Of a stretch of 64,000 nt of DNA, positions 44,060 through 57,522 are shown piece by piece. Each line of letters opens with the position of its first letter. The stretch's first letter is position 1. The stretch spans positions 558,001 through 622,000 of the forward strand of contig JANFAH010000019.1 of NCBI GenBank assembly GCA_024663395.1. Direction: 5' to 3'. The translations under genes were made by a program, and so were the position numbers. Below the pieces are notes generated by a model that was not told where the DNA came from, did not search any database, and saw nothing but the letters and a program-made list of their open reading frames with translations. This DNA comes from Pisolithus tinctorius (taxonomy: Eukaryota > Basidiomycota > Agaricomycetes > Boletales > Pisolithaceae).

Positions 44060-47000
44060 TCAAAGTCTTCCATTGCCACCGTCCAATGTTTGCTGAACAG
44101 CTGATGTGGAGGGCGCCTTAGAGTTTGTACTCGATGCAACCTCTTGGGGGCCCATAATGGGGTCACCTCCCAAAACTCTTGACCACCTAGCTTTCTCTGC
44201 AGCCCGGGCAGCAAGCCACAATTCATGTCTCGATATGCCTGTGCCTGCATCAAGCATGATCCTAGAACAGCAGGTGTTCAGCCACTCATAATAATGCCAT
44301 AAACCGATGAAGTGGTTTACTTACCGCTGCAAGTGAGCCATATCGTCAACGAGGTTCACACGTGGGGCTCGCCTAACAATATCTGCAATCTCATCCACAC
44401 CCTTTCGATAGAATTCCGATAAAAGGCAATTTGAATTCGTCCGAGTATAGTTCACGGCCTGAACAATGTCAAATGACACGTATGGACACGAGCGTTGGCC
44501 TACCTTTGCCAATAGTCGGTCCACCTCTGAACGGATTCCACACCAATAGAACCACAGAATCTACAACGAACGAATAATCAACTTCAAGAGATTATAACCT
44601 AAAGATATCCTTGCCTTTCCTGTTATGTCCTCCTCCAGCGCTCGCTGTTCATCTTCCTCATCTGCTGCTTGTAGTTTCACTTGGAGCGCATCTATCTCTT
44701 GTACCGTGGAACGGACATTAGCCTATCTCCAGCGTGAGGACGTGCGCTACTAAACCTCAAAAAATGGTACCAACGTCGTAAGCAGTGTGGCCTACTTGGC
44801 TTATGCCTCTAGAACCAGGACACAAGGAATGCTAGAATGCAGAAAAAATGTAGAGAGATGACTACTCACTGCCTATCCTCGGATGCACGGAGGGTAGCAC
44901 AGATATGTTCAAAAAGCTTTTGTGACTTGAATCAGCCTCAGCCTCACGTGGCCGATAGAATCACCTACCCCAACGCCGAGAAATTGTGAAATAGACGTTA
45001 CTTTGCGCCAAAGTTCTCGCTTTGCGTCGTGATTCAGATTATTCCCTTTGCCAAGAGCTTCCACTTCTCGACCAAAAGGGGTGTTGCCACTTCATCGCGT
45101 GGGTTCCGCTCTACAACGGAATTCTGCCGCGCCTTAGACCGGAGCCTGCATTTGAAAAGATTCCGTGTCACCACCCAACTTCGGAGTGTTGGTTTTGGTG
45201 GCTGCTCTGATAAACGATTTTCTATGCTGTCACATAAGTTTTCCGACGAACACGCTTGGCGTAACACGCAACCCCCCGCCGGGCCAGCGGAAGCCTCGCT
45301 GCGTAACTCAGTTTCCATTATCGAAGGGAGCCTTTCGAAGAACGTTATCTCGCCAACCTACAATTCGACGGTATGAACAAGCTGAAGTATCGAAACAACG
45401 AATACGCACGAAATTTTTCAGGTACTCCAAACCGAACACGGCCGGGTAATGGTATATTATCTCGTTTATCATCTGTCTATGCTGCTGTCATCATAAAGGT
45501 GGGCTTGTGGATCTCATGCAGTTGTCTCACGCACTGCAGACTGGTCACGAGCTTCGGCTCCCGAAAGGTGATGCTGCAAATAATAAGATGGGTTAGACAA
45601 AATTCAGCGTTCGCAGCCTGGCTGATAGGAGCAAGTACCAGATTCGCTAAGGTGTAAAAATATTCACTACATTTCGAACATATTATCAGTGACATTACAA
45701 AACACCGCAAAGGGATCACCTGATGTTTTTGAGTTGCTGCCTTCTCCGGGCACAAGCCGGTTCCCTATGCCACGCTAGTGGTCTTGAAATGATGCGTAGG
45801 GGGGTGAAGGTATCTGGCTCTGCGGACCGACTATCGCCCTGCGATGCTGAGCGTGATATACTCAAGGTCAAAACAAAAGCAAGCACCATCCTTTGGGTAA
45901 ACTCACCACCTTTCAAGCCCCACCGTCTTCCCTCATCATTCACTTCGTAGAAATCTGAGCATTGTATGACTGTTGTCACGAGACGGTTGCCTGCAAGACG
46001 TGCCGACAAGGCTCTCAGCAGCAGCTCGAATGCTTCGTTGTTCGGAAGCGAGAGACTCTTGGGTTGATACAGGGCCAGATTTTTGCCCATGGCGTTGCGT
46101 GACACGGCAGCGTCATCCTGAATCTGCATGCGACGCGGCCGACGTTTACAACTGGATACACAAGAGACGACTGGGCAATAAAGTGAATCCGTGGGGTCGA
46201 TACCAAGTTCCCGCATATCTTCGAATATGTTCCCGCGACGTTCGAAAACGGGATGTTCGCCACAATAATCGCCCAGCTGTTTTTGTGAGGCTCGCCACAG
46301 GTCCAGGGAGATAAGTTGCGACTCACCGCAATCCCCATCTCCGCAACAGAACGCAAGGACATCCATGCAGATCGCCCACCCAATTCCAACTCATATGAGA
46401 AAATGGGTTGTGATGTCCACGGGAGCCATAGCTCGTGGGCCAACTAAAGTTATGTGGATGGTTAGGTCCGAATGTATATGCAGGTGTAAGTACCAACAGA
46501 GTTATACGCGCGTTGACGTGGCCCAGTGCAACAACCAGGGCATTGCTCGATGTCAATCATTACGTCGGTGGAGGAACCGCCATCGCCGACGTGACTGAAA
46601 ATCCTTGCATCCCAAATGGACCGCGGAAGGTGAGCTTCCGTAACAGTGTTGCCAATGAAGAGAGAATAGGGCTCTTGAATAGGTGCATTCCACAGGGTAT
46701 CATATGCTTGTTTAGCAAAGTCTGGCCATGATGACCAAAGCTCTTGGTTTGCAGGGCCTTCGTCACACAAAACACCTGCGGATACTTTACCAAAGTAGTA
46801 TCCAAGTCCAACTGCAAAGCGAGATTTTGTATCGTTATTGGCGTAGACCAAGACAATGAAATTGTTTCCTTGGGATGAGAACGTGACAACATCGCCTGCA
46901 AGCTCCCATGGGAAGGTGCCACAACGGGTAAAACCATAGTACGAGGTGCGCCCGTCGTGGACCGTAAGATCGTGGTAGCTCTCTTCGGCCTCTTGAGAGC

Positions 47001-48255
47001 ATTCAAGATAAAGCGACGTAAACTGTGGCAGTGTGTTGGGAATATCACGGGCAGCGCCAAGACACCTGCCAGTGGTACATCCGTGGGGTTCCAAATCGAT
47101 GGTGATCAGGTCTCCATAGCGGTCGCGACATGGCAATACGGCCGTGAGGTAAGAGTCAGAGTCGCCGTGGTCAATGGGTACGACTGGCAACGACACTTGG
47201 ATGCCCAGATTGCTGACATCGAATTTGGAAAGTAGAGGGGAGCACACATCGCGAAGCAATGGTTCGAGTTTGACCCGATTGGCATCCACGCCAAGTCTGT
47301 TCTGGCGCAAATATACCTTTAGTTCATTAGCGAACCAACGGGGATCCACTTTTTCGATGTCGTGACAGCCCCGGAAGCAGCTCGGGTCATCTGCAAGAAC
47401 ACTTTTATGCAACCCAAACCGTCCCTTGAGGTTCCATGCAAATACGCTGCAATCGCTCGACGCCGTCCGGATGATTTCTAGTTGTAACCGTTGAAATGCT
47501 TTCAAACCCTCTCCGTACAGCATTGGCATATTCACGCCAAATAGTCCCATCAGTGAATATGCTCGATCTTCCATTCGTGTCGTTCTCCGGTCAGCGGCCC
47601 AAGACATGATCTGAGCGACGCTTGGACGTTCCCAAGACCTCAAAACCTGTTCGCTCCTCAATACCTTCTCCGGAATTCGCGCAATGCCTTCTAAGGTGGA
47701 TGTCAGATCCTGTTTGTTCCCTATGGGTACCCAGCTTTTGTTGAAAAATTCGAGTTCCCTCGGAGCAATGAGCTCCTGGAGTGTCCAGCCTCGCGAGAAC
47801 CACTCTGGCCAGCCACTGGACCTGCAAAACTTGCCAAAATCCGGTTCAGTAGGAAAGGCTGAGTCGTCGACATCGTTGAGGTACACGTAGCACATCTGCG
47901 AATTGCGGTACCATCGATACATTGAATTGATTGCTTCTGAGAGTTCTGCACTGCTTTTCTTGTCAATGCAACACGTATCGATCCACAACCATGAGTAACC
48001 GTCCTTGTTGGCCTGTTCGCAACTCTTGATGATCTTCTGGTAACCGTCGCGCTGCCTAATTTTGCCCCTCTTTCGTGTCCCCATTACCGCGAGACCAGTC
48101 ATCTCATCGTAAGTGACTTCAGTTCCCCAGCGATGCGAAAGAATGGCATAGCTTGTCCTGTTATCGTCGAGTTCCTTCAGGACCTCGATTTCGGGGTCCA
48201 CTCCATGGATATCCTTCTCCCGGTCAAGAACGGCTCTTACATCTAATAACCGCAT
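44060..48255 (-). CDS. HET-domain protein with DUF8212-like region and C-terminal coil module (HET-2)
   Basis: Exon 1 48255-46498 (586 codons, uninterrupted), exon 2 46443-46327 and exon 3 46276-45907; junctions are in phase using the GTTGGT donor. HET motifs: YAILSHRWG, WLWIDTCCIDKKSSAELSEA, CYVYLNDVD, WFSRGWTLQELIAP, then SWAADRRTTRMEDRAYSLMG and MPMLYGEG of the DUF8212-like part, and a CRDRYGDLITIDL beta-rich region. Exon 3 holds LGDY and NRLVTTVIQCSDFYEV. Later exons carry HHLSGAEARDQSA, the coil ending EDEQRALEEDITGK, ILWFYWCGIRSEVDRLLAK, and SRHELWLAARAAEKAR before a stop at 44060. Between 45906 and 45500 I could not close the phase, and in-frame stops are possible there, so the C-terminal half may be decayed. 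It is the least damaged N-terminal HET of the array and lies 568 bp head to head from hydrolase copy 2. Confidence 0.75.
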
Positions 48256-48269
48256 CTTTCAAAGATTCA

Positions 48270-48400
48270 AAGGGAAAGCTCGAGGCTGGTCCAACAAGCA
48301 TAGGTCGTCACACGTACTGCCTAGGTGTCCGAGACTACACGATCGTTCCTCAGACGGTGAGCTCGATGCGTCTGGAGAAGAACGAACGGGGGGCTTGAAA
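48270..48400. promoter_or_regulatory. Conserved upstream block of the array HET genes
   Basis: Contains CACACGTACTGCCTAGGTGT followed by a CGAGACTACACGATCGTTC-like segment. Related blocks occur upstream of HET-4 (61755-61830) and HET-5 (63268-63360), partly upstream of HET-3 (from 55137), and as a detached copy near 31.3 kb. Conservation outside the coding part fits a promoter carried along in duplication; no factor can be named. Confidence 0.5.
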
Positions 48401-48822
48401 AGACTTGAGATAACACACTTCGCAGGGTTTAGGGAAAGGCACACGTGTTGAACACGATGCATGAGGATCAGCTCTTGCTTTATGCGGCAGCTGCAGCTGC
48501 AGAAATTAAGTACCGTGCACAGCAGTGCTGGACGAGGGCACTCGGTAGGAAGCATTCCAACTGTGTTCAGGATGACCACACCGGTCTGTCTCTTACTTTT
48601 CCAGATGTAAGAAACCACAGCGGATGTGGGCCATAGGACCTATTGCTCGAGAAATATTTGAATTCTTCGCCGGAGAGTCAGACGCATGGGACTGGTCAGT
48701 GGACGTTTCATCGTGGGAATGAAAAGACTCGAACGACCAGAAATTTGGGCGAAATCATTGTACTCTAGACTGAACTCCAGAAGTTCTGCTGCAAGTCAAC
48801 ACATGATAATCCACCGCCCGTG

Positions 48823-49811
48823 ATGGCTTGTACTGGCGCATCCAAGACCCCAGCGCGGCCGCGTACCAGAGAGATAATTGACCCTAGTGCGTAACACCTC
48901 TGATCTCCGTCAACAGGACTCCATGTGTGTCTAGCTTACCCTTTACTTGAGGCCAACCGCTCAACTATAGAGTCTATCAGACGTGTAACTTTCACGTATG
49001 GGTCGTCAGATGTTCACAAGGTGTGCTTCATGTTCTGTGTTGCTGGGAGAGTGCGTTGACAGATGCTTAGCTTGACGTTTACTACCCCTCGTTGTCAGGA
49101 TATGACGACGGGCTTCCACCGATCCTTATCTTTTTTTATGGTGGTGGACTAGTTCGTGGAGCACGCTCCTCCCCGCCTTCTAACCTTGTACATAACAATC
49201 TTGGTGCCTTCTTTGCGCCCAGAGGCATTCTCGTCGTGATTCCCGACTACCGTCTTGTTCCTGGGATCACCTTTCCTCAGGGCTCAGAAGACGTACGTGA
49301 CGCAATTGAATGGACAATCAAAAATGTTTCTGAGGGTGACTCAAACCGTGTGTTTCTTCTTGGTCACTCTGCGGGTGGCTTGCACTTGGCGTCTTATTTG
49401 CTCCTACCCTCTCTATTCCTCTCTTCTTCTGTACTCGGTTGTGTGCGTGGTGTCATACTGATGGGCGTCCCTTGTGAGATCTCGCCATCTCGTCCTCAAT
49501 TCTACTCTGTCGCGCAAACGTATTACGGAAATGCCAAAAAGGTTGCGGCCAATCATCCGCTGAGCCTGCTTCGTCGGGCAAATGAATCACACATCCTTTC
49601 ACTCCCTCCGTTCTGGAACCTCATGGCGGGAAGTGAACCACGTGCGATATCGGTTTCGATGCGAACATTTACTCGGGAATTCAAGAGCAGGGGAGGTAGT
49701 ATCGAGGAATTCGTTCTGGAAGGTCACGACCATCTGAGTCCCATCCTGGCCCTTAGCTCGGGTAGTGGCGAGGACTGGGGTCTCGACGTTGTGAGATGGA
49801 TTATCGGGTAA
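48823..49811 (+). CDS. Alpha/beta-hydrolase, array copy 2 (intact)
   Basis: Exons 48823-48886, 48935-49020 and 49071-49811 give 296 aa. An alternative splice at GG|GTAAGC (49808) into 49860-49977 would give 334 aa; its acceptor is also seen in the copy at 57 kb. The family is hormone-sensitive-lipase or kynurenine-formamidase-like esterases. Oxyanion-type ILIFFYGGG, VVIPDYRLVP, nucleophile elbow LLGHSAGGLHLA and a late EGHDHLSP for the catalytic His are all present. There is no signal peptide, so it is probably cytosolic. Start MACTGASKT is the first Met giving closed phases. It diverges from HET-2 and converges on HET-3. The substrate is unknown. It is the only copy of the three without breaks. 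Confidence 0.82.
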
Positions 49812-50865
49812 GCTGTTTGTGTCGCCCTTTTGCTGGCGTTTTGAACTGCTATGCTACAGTGGTCTATATAATGAAGCAGCAGCTACAATGGACCTCAGCC
49901 ACCATGCGCCACCTACATCAACTGAAGACACCAATCATCCCAGCGCTGTATTAGATCTGCCGGCTCTAAACATATGAGACTGCGACGAACACTGGTTGTG
50001 CCCTCTTCTCACAGCTCTACCGGAAAGAGACATGTTATGAAATGTTGGGACACTGTGGAATCGAGTATCTTATCCAACAACATGCAATCAATCCGAAATC
50101 AAACTCGTTTGTTTATTGCACAGATAAAGACGCATCTTGGGATATGCCTAGGCGAGTGTCTACTATGGAGCTGTCGATCTTGGCCCTTTGAAGGTCCGGC
50201 AACCACAGCCAAGAAGCATCAAATCAGCAACAGTGGAAAGCTGTATTGTGGGGGAACAATCGATAGATTTTCCTTTTTGACTTTCATCTACGAGCAGAAA
50301 CACGAAGTTATCATTAATTTTATCGCGCACATTGCCCATCCCCTGGACCCAGGTTGTACTTGTTATAATCGAGATGGAACGAACGTCCCCCGTCGAGTCT
50401 TTGGTTTGCTTAGGAGAGACTAAGTACATAGACTCGACCGTCATATTCATATCCCAGCTGGCACCACCTTCTCAAAATGTCTGGCACCGAGACCAGCACT
50501 CGAGAGGGATAAGCCCTGCGGTCGTTGCTCCTTTCGCGGGCACGTTCTCAACACTGTCGCAGTCAGTCCTGGTCAACTGATTGTATGTCCCCTGGAGACA
50601 TAAGACAGATCTGATATCCAGACTAGTACTACGACTCCGGTTCTTGAACGTGGCGGCGTTTTGATGTTACACCTTCCATTAAGGTTGGTAATTCGAGTCG
50701 TGTCCGGAGAAAAAAGTTAGGAAGTACTGGCGTTATGAATTCTGATTTCGCAATAATACGAAATTTATCCTAAGGTCGGTTTGCAGTGGGGGGCGGCGGT
50801 TTGTACATAAAGTACATATGCAATTAACGGTGTAACAGCTGGGGTACGTGCGTTTGTCCTTGGCT
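49812..50865. other. Spacer between hydrolase copy 2 and HET-3
   Basis: Includes the possible last hydrolase exon (49860-49977). A 149-codon open frame at 49974-50423 on + has no recognisable family and is probably chance or eroded coding DNA. Confidence 0.4.
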
Positions 50866-53800
50866 TCACCTAGGACTTACTTGACGTTGGCCACTGCGCG
50901 AGAGGTTACGAGCCGACTGCTTGATCCCCATCAATAATGTCACGATCCTCGTCTGCAGGCTGGCATGCTTAGACGCCGTACCAGTGGGCGCTTCAGGGTT
51001 CGCACCCGGAGTAATTTCTTGGGTGCCAGGAACTGGGTTGTCGCCTGAAACAAGTACACTGGGACACCTCGCTCGCTCAGCAGCCTGGGCAGCAAGCCAC
51101 AGTTTATATTTTGATATGCCTGCGCTCGCATCAAGCATAATCCTAAAACAATTGAAGTTCAGCTATTCATACCGACCCATAAGCCTAACGTCGTCGCTTA
51201 CCTTTGTAAGTGAGCTATATCGTCGTCCGGGCTTATATACGGGGTTCCCTTGATAATCTCTGCTATCTCACGTAAACCCGAGGGGCGCACGTCGGAATCA
51301 CGTTCCTTCCGAATGTATTCCACGACCTGAACTAAGTGAAATAACATTCACGAAGGCGAGGATTATCTTGCCTTTGGTAATAATTGGTCCACTTCTGAGC
51401 TGATTTCACACCAATAGAGCCATAGAATCTATAGTAAACGACGAATCATCAGCTTCAAGGGATTATAACTCGAAGACATTCTTGCCTTTCCCGTTATATC
51501 CTCCTCCAGCGCTCGTTGTTCATCTTCGTCATGTGTTGCTTCGAGTGTCGCTTGGAGAGATGCTATCCCTTGTACCGTGGAATGGACATTAACCTGTCTG
51601 CAGTGTCCAGGAGTTGAGCTAACGAGCGTTAAAAATGGTGCCAACCGTATCGTAATCAGCGTAACCGACTCGACCTATCCGTCTGAAACCAGGACACCAA
51701 GTACGGTCGAACACGGAAAAAAATACCAGAAGAAATAAGTACTGACTGTTTGTCCTTGGACTCTCCGAGGAAGGAAGAACAGATGCGATCGAGTAGCTTT
51801 TTGTGACTAGAATCAGCCTCGACTCCCTTTTGGCCGATAGCAACACTCACCCCAACGCTGAGAGTTTGAGATATGGACCTTACATCATTTTGTGTGTTTC
51901 GACGTTCACCAATCGACCAAGGCTGGTCAAGACCTTTACACTTCTTCAGTAAAAGAGGTGCACACTGTGAGTTCTGCAATGCTTGGGTTAGCACAAATGG
52001 ATTTCGTGTCACCACGCAACTGACGAATGATGGATTCGATAGGCATGGGCGCGCTGATATACCATCTCCTATGCTATTATGTGAGGTTGCGGATGAGCAC
52101 ACTTGCTGTAACACACTAACTGTCTGCTGCATCTACGGAGGCCTCGCAGCGTAGTTGAGTTCCCATTATCGAAGGGAGTCTTTCGAAGAATGTTATCTTG
52201 CCAACCTACATTTCGACATATAAACAGGCCGAGGTATTGAAGAACGAGCACGCACGAAATTATCCAGATGTTGTAAACCGAACATGGTCGAGAAGTCGAC
52301 CGCTCCACTTGTCTTCTGTTTATCCTGCTGTCTTCATGAGGGTGTATCTGTGAGTTTTACGCAGTTTTCTAACTCACCGCAGAGTCGTCAAGAGCTTCGG
52401 CTCCTACAGTGTGGTGCTGCAAATAATTATTCAGATAAACCCAGCGCCCATATCCTGGCTGGTAATGGTAGGTACCAGATTTGCCAGGACATAAAAGTGT
52501 TCCCTATGTGCCGAACGTAGCATCAGTGATACTACGTAACATGGTCTACAAAGGAGTCACCTAATATGTTTGAATCGTTCCCTTCTCGATGAACAAGCTG
52601 GTTCTCTATGCCAAGCCAGTGGTCTTGCAATGACACATAGGGGGGTGAATATGCCTGGGTCTGTGGAGCGATTACGGCCCGTTAACTCTGACGCTGCTAT
52701 CCAGGGTCAGCACAAACGTATAACCCATTTTTTTGGGATAACTTACCACCTTCCAAGTTCCTCTGCTTCCCCTCATGATCGATTTCGTAGAATCGTGAGC
52801 ATTGCACGATTGTTGTCACGAGGTGCTTGCCTGCAAGACGGGTAGACAAGGCTTTCAACAATAGCTCGATTTCTTCATTATTCGGAAGCGACAGGCCCTT
52901 TGGTAGATGCAGTACCATGCTTTCGCCGGAGGAAGATGTCACGACAATGTCACCCTGAGTCTGCACACGACGCAACCCCCTTTTATAGCTGGATACACGA
53001 GAGACGACTGGGCGATACGGCGAATGCGTGGGATCGATACCAAGTCTCTGCATATCATCAAACATGTTACCGCACCGTTCGAAATTGCCATTGGAAGAGT
53101 CTCCATAATCGCCCAGCTGATTGTGTCAGGCTTTCTACATGCCCCGAAAAATGTGTTACGACTCACCGCAATCTCTTGATCACGACACAAGTCAAATTTT
53201 GCGGGTTCTCCATCCAATCGCAGCTGATGAGAACCATAACTTCTTGATATCCACGGGAGCCATAGTTCGTAGCTCTCCTACGGTCATGTGGACGGTTAGA
53301 TTGGGATCTGATTGCCTATATGGGAGAGAACACCGACAAGCATGTACGTGTGTTCACGTGGCCCGATGCAACAACCAGGGCACTGCTCGATGTCAATCAT
53401 CACGTTGAGGTAGCTCCTATCATTGCTGCGACAGAAAACCCTTGCGTCCCAAATGGTTCCGGGAAGATGGGTATCCCTAACGGTGTCGGAAGTGTTGTGA
53501 AAATGGGACTCGTGGATAGGCGCATTCCATAGGTCATCATGTATTTGCTTGGCAAAGTCTAACCACGACAACAATGCCTCTTGCTTTGCAGGGTATTCAT
53601 CACAGACGATGCGAGACCATACTTGACCAAGGTAGTATCCAAGTCCAACTGCAAAGCGGGATCCAGCATCACTGTTGGCATAGACCAAAACAATGAGAGT
53701 GTTTCCCTGCGATGAGAATGTGACAGTATTGCCAGTGATCCCGCACGGCAAGGTGCCACAACGGTGAAACCATACCATGAGGCGCGCCTGTCATCGATGC

Positions 53801-55085
53801 TGAAGTTGCTGTGGCTCTCCACGGCATCATCAGCGTAAGCAAGATGAAGCGACCTAAACTCCGGCACTTTGTTAGGAATCCACGTGACGGGGCCCAAACA
53901 CCTGTAAGAGCTAAGCCCTCGGGATGTCAGGTCGATGGTAACCAGACGTCCGTAACGGTCGCGACATGGCAGTACGGCTTTGAAGCATTGCTCAGGGTTG
54001 TAGCGATCGGGTATGACGCTGACGGGCAATGTCAGTTGGATGCCCACATTGGTAACATTGAATATAGAAAGTTGAAGGGAGTTCTCGTTCACGCTGGTAT
54101 ACAACTCCAAATGCTTGCTCAGATCGAGTCCGGTATGCGCCGCGAGTTCATGGTAGAACTCATTGGGAGCCACGTTTTCGATGTCGTGACAGTCCCAGAA
54201 GCGGCCTGGGCTACCCGCAAGGACACCTCCGTGCTCTCCCAGTTGTCCCTTTGGATTCCATGCAAATATGCTATGATCGCTAGACATGCGGATAATTTCC
54301 AGCTGCAGGCGCTGAAACGCTTTCGAGCCCTCTCCGTACAGCATCGGCATGTTGACGCCAAACAAGCCCAGCAACGAATACGCCCGATCTTCCACTCGCG
54401 TCGTCTTCCTGTCAGCGGCCCAAGACATAATGTGAGCGACGCGCGGACGCTCTGATGAGTCGGTACTTCTCAAAACCTGTTCATCTCTTAAAACCTTCTC
54501 CGGAATTCGCGTGATGTCCTCTAATAAGGATGTCAGGTCCTGTTTGATGCCAATAGACACCCAGCTCTTGTTGAAGAATTCAGCCTCCTTCGGAGCGACA
54601 AGTTCTTGGAGTGTCCAGCCTCGCGAGAACCACTCCGGCCAACCGTTGGACCTGCTAAACCTATTGAAATCTTGTTCAGTAGGAAAGGCCAGCTCGTCAA
54701 CATCGTTGAGGTAAACGTAGCACATTTGCGAGTTGCGGTACCATCGATACATTGAGTTGATCGCCTCGGAGAGCTCTGCGCTGCTCCGCTTGTCAATGCA
54801 ACACGTATCGATCCACAACCACGTATAACCGTCCCTCATTGCCAGTTCGCAACTCTTGATAATCTTCTGGTAGCCGTAGTGCTGTCTGACCTTGCTCCTG
54901 TCTTGCTCGTCCATCTTCATGAGTCCGGTCATCTCATCATAATTGACCTCAGTCCCCCAGCGGTGTGAAAGTATGGCATATATTGCAGTCGTGTCGTCGT
55001 GGTCTTTCAGGACCTCGATTTCGGGGTCGACTCCTTGGACATGGTTTTCTCGGTCGAGAACGGCTTTTACATCCAATAGGCGCAT
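50866..55085 (-). pseudogene. HET-domain gene copy HET-3, one-base frameshift
   Basis: Starts MRLLDVKAVLD at 55085; the first long exon would end at 53338 before a GTCGGT donor. HET motifs are intact: YAILSHRWG, WLWIDTCCIDKRSSAELSEA, WFSRGWTLQELVAP, and the DUF8212-like SWAADRKTTRVEDRAYSLLG and MPMLYGEG. At about 53763 the run that reads CGGGT (plus strand) in HET-2 and HET-4 is CGGT here, and the frame shifts inside the SWYGFT block, after about 440 codons. The rest of the gene (LGDYGD, LVTTIVQCSRFYEI, HHTVGAEALDDSA, the coil EDEQRALEEDITGK, ILWLYWCEISSEVDQLL and SKYKLWLAAQAAERAR) is well preserved, so the break is probably recent. A shorter HET-only product is possible. Confidence 0.8.
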
Positions 55086-57163
55086 CTTGACAAAGAATGA
55101 ACAAAGAAAAACTGAGGGAATCATAGTATTATAGCCTGTCGCACGTACTGGATGGTTCTTCAGATGACGGGCTTTATGTTTCTAGCGACGAACACACGGT
55201 CGGGTGCGTTGAAACTGGCTTGGAAACATGCATGACATGGCAGTGGCACGTGGTCTCGGTATTATATGTAGGCTCCATCGTGTTCAGCAGCCCACGCGGC
55301 AGCCAAAAGGCAATTCCCAACCCCTTCCGTGCCTTCCTGGAGGGTTGAGGGATTTCGTTCACCGAAAAGGCAACGTCGCTCCCGAAGGGACAACTCGTCA
55401 TACCAGCCACGCCAACCGCCCTAAAGTCAACAGCAACCGTCTACGCTCCTGATTGATTTCCTCAAAAGCCCTACAATGGACATTTAACCACGTCTCCCGC
55501 CTCCTCAATGTCACCTTGACGAATTCGACAAACCCTTTTCTCCTACGACTCCACCCGCTACGTGCGCCGACGCAAAACATCGAACCTAGCGAACAATCTG
55601 TGTTAAAGTATCTATTCCAAATGACGTCACGGCCAACTCAGCGCCGTCGTACACCCAACAGAAGTTCCGCAGATTCCGGTCCATTGTTAGAGTATCGGCG
55701 TGATCCTTTGTACTTCATGACCGCACAGGCGGATAGTCACAGGTCTCCACCTCGCTCCGGCCCCGAATCCTTACCCGAAGAAGAATTAGACTCACAGCGA
55801 AATTGTGCTACGTCTACGCCACCAACGAATCCCATCATCGTCCTCAACTCCTTCGCAAGAACAGATACCATATCACATACCTCCCTTCCTACCACACGAA
55901 TGAAGTGGCAGACGCTCTTGGCCGTGTACGCGCCGCTGATGCGGATGGAGACACATCGACTCGGCGGTGGCCCTATGCGGGACGGGTAAGATGCTCTTCC
56001 GACGTACGTATATACATGGTCTCTGGATACACCGCTTTGGTCCTCAAACCCACTACCAGCACTCCGGGCGACCAGCCGGTAACGGAGATGTTGCGAGTGT
56101 GGCACCTGGCGAAAACCGCACAGTTATTCCGCATCCTGGAAGTGGACGTACTGTAGTTGGCATTATGCTGATATCCATGTCTGGGCACCCTTGTGGTTTC
56201 GGTGGCTCTGTTCCCGTTCCTTCCGGCTTATTATGACCCGATGAGCTGACGTATCAGAAAGTTAAGCTGGATCCCTGGTTCGCGTATAATTACACCTCTC
56301 TGTTGGTGTTACTGTGAAGCACTTCATGACACACTCGTTCCAGACTGTTGTGGACCTTGTTTTCAAAATTCTTCAACTCTTCTCTCGCAGTGATGATGGT
56401 TTATTGTACGCCGAACTTAAACTTCACTTACTGAACATTGTGGTCGTTTGTTTTACTTGTCAAATTGGGGGTTCGTACGGAGACTCGCAAGCATGCCAAA
56501 AGCAGTGTACGTTTCTTTGTTTCTGCTAATGTGGTAGTTTGCTAACGGTAACCAGTTTCTTATGACTTCCGCGTCATGATCCTGCCGAGCGTCCCGCTAC
56601 CTTGGGCCGCTCTCACGGTTTTCTCCTGCCCCCAGAATGGAAGAGTAATATTTCCTCAAAAGTGCACTGCGAACGATGTGTGTATGTCCACTCCCGAGAG
56701 ATGTCTTTTGGTTTAAATATCATTTTTCAGTCAAGAAAGATTTGCCGTATAACAAAGGCAATGTTCAACTAGCTAGGGAGTCGAGTCAGAACCAATCTTT
56801 ACGACCTTGAAGCACGGAACAGCATTGTGTAGGATAGGTTGTCATTCATATTCCGCTTGGAACCTCTTCTTCTGGTGTCGTCAACTGGTAGGGGTATATG
56901 GGTATACAATAAAACATTCATTTGTAGGATACTTATTTTGACTGGCACGATCCCGTCGTTTTGTTCCGTTTGTATGGTTGGCTGCTTGTGAAGACAGCGG
57001 TTTCATGTCGCTAACGTCTATCAAACTACGCAAGTGCTACCCTTGCCTTCTGAACGTCCATTTCTGATATCGCTCCCTCGCGGTGTGACTGGTCATCCCG
57101 GAATTACGAAAGCTATTGTACTCGATATCAGCACGCTGAATATTACAACCAGCGCCACCGCAG
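55086..57163. other. HET-3 upstream region and block B
   Basis: The HET-type upstream block is partial here (from 55137). An open frame at 55453-55989 on + has no recognisable family. Bases 56260-57160 show nothing I can support. Confidence 0.35.
55600..56250. repeat. Block B, copy 1
   Basis: Its right part (56090-56250) matches 63825-64000: GTGGCACCTGG, CACCCTTGTG and CCTTCCGG(C/T)TTATTATG occur in the same order, before GAGCTGACG. Both copies lie upstream of HET genes (HET-3 and HET-5), so block B is part of the duplicated segment. Confidence 0.6.
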
Positions 57164-57310
57164 GTGGCCTTCACTGAGGAAATCGTTCTTGAAGGTCATG
57201 ACCATGTGAGTCCAGTCTTGGTTCCCAGTTCGGGTAGTGGTGAAGATCGGGGAAACTATACTGTGATGTTTCTTTGTCCGTATTATAAACTAATATGCTA
57301 CAGAGGTGTG
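57164..57310 (+). pseudogene. Alpha/beta-hydrolase, array copy 3 (fragment)
   Basis: Only the 3' end remains: EIVLEGHDHVSPVL and SSGSGED match copy 2, followed by the intron-like stretch ending CTACAG. All upstream parts, including the nucleophile, are missing. Confidence 0.8.
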
Positions 57311-57522
57311 GACGGTGAGGCAGTAGTTACAGCGGGCTACTGCAGCGTTGCTTTCGATCTGCCTGCTTCAAGTCCATCAAGCTACTCTAAGCGCTGGTTG
57401 TACCCTCCTCGCGCGCTAAAGAGAGACGCACTGTAGGGGATTATGGTAAATCCGGCCGAAGTTCGGAGGGACCATCGAATTCCGATCCTCGTCTACAGGT
57501 CGAACTCACTCAGGCAGGCAAG

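Noticed and set aside
47591..47966. Shadow ORFs within the HET genes (also near 54.6 and 61.2 kb)
   Set aside because: They recur in each copy only because they lie in other frames of the conserved HET exon; they helped to locate the HET-4 frame changes but are not genes.
55453..55989. 178-codon plus-strand ORF as a real gene
   Set aside because: It has no recognisable domain, and the related sequence at the window end does not preserve the frame.
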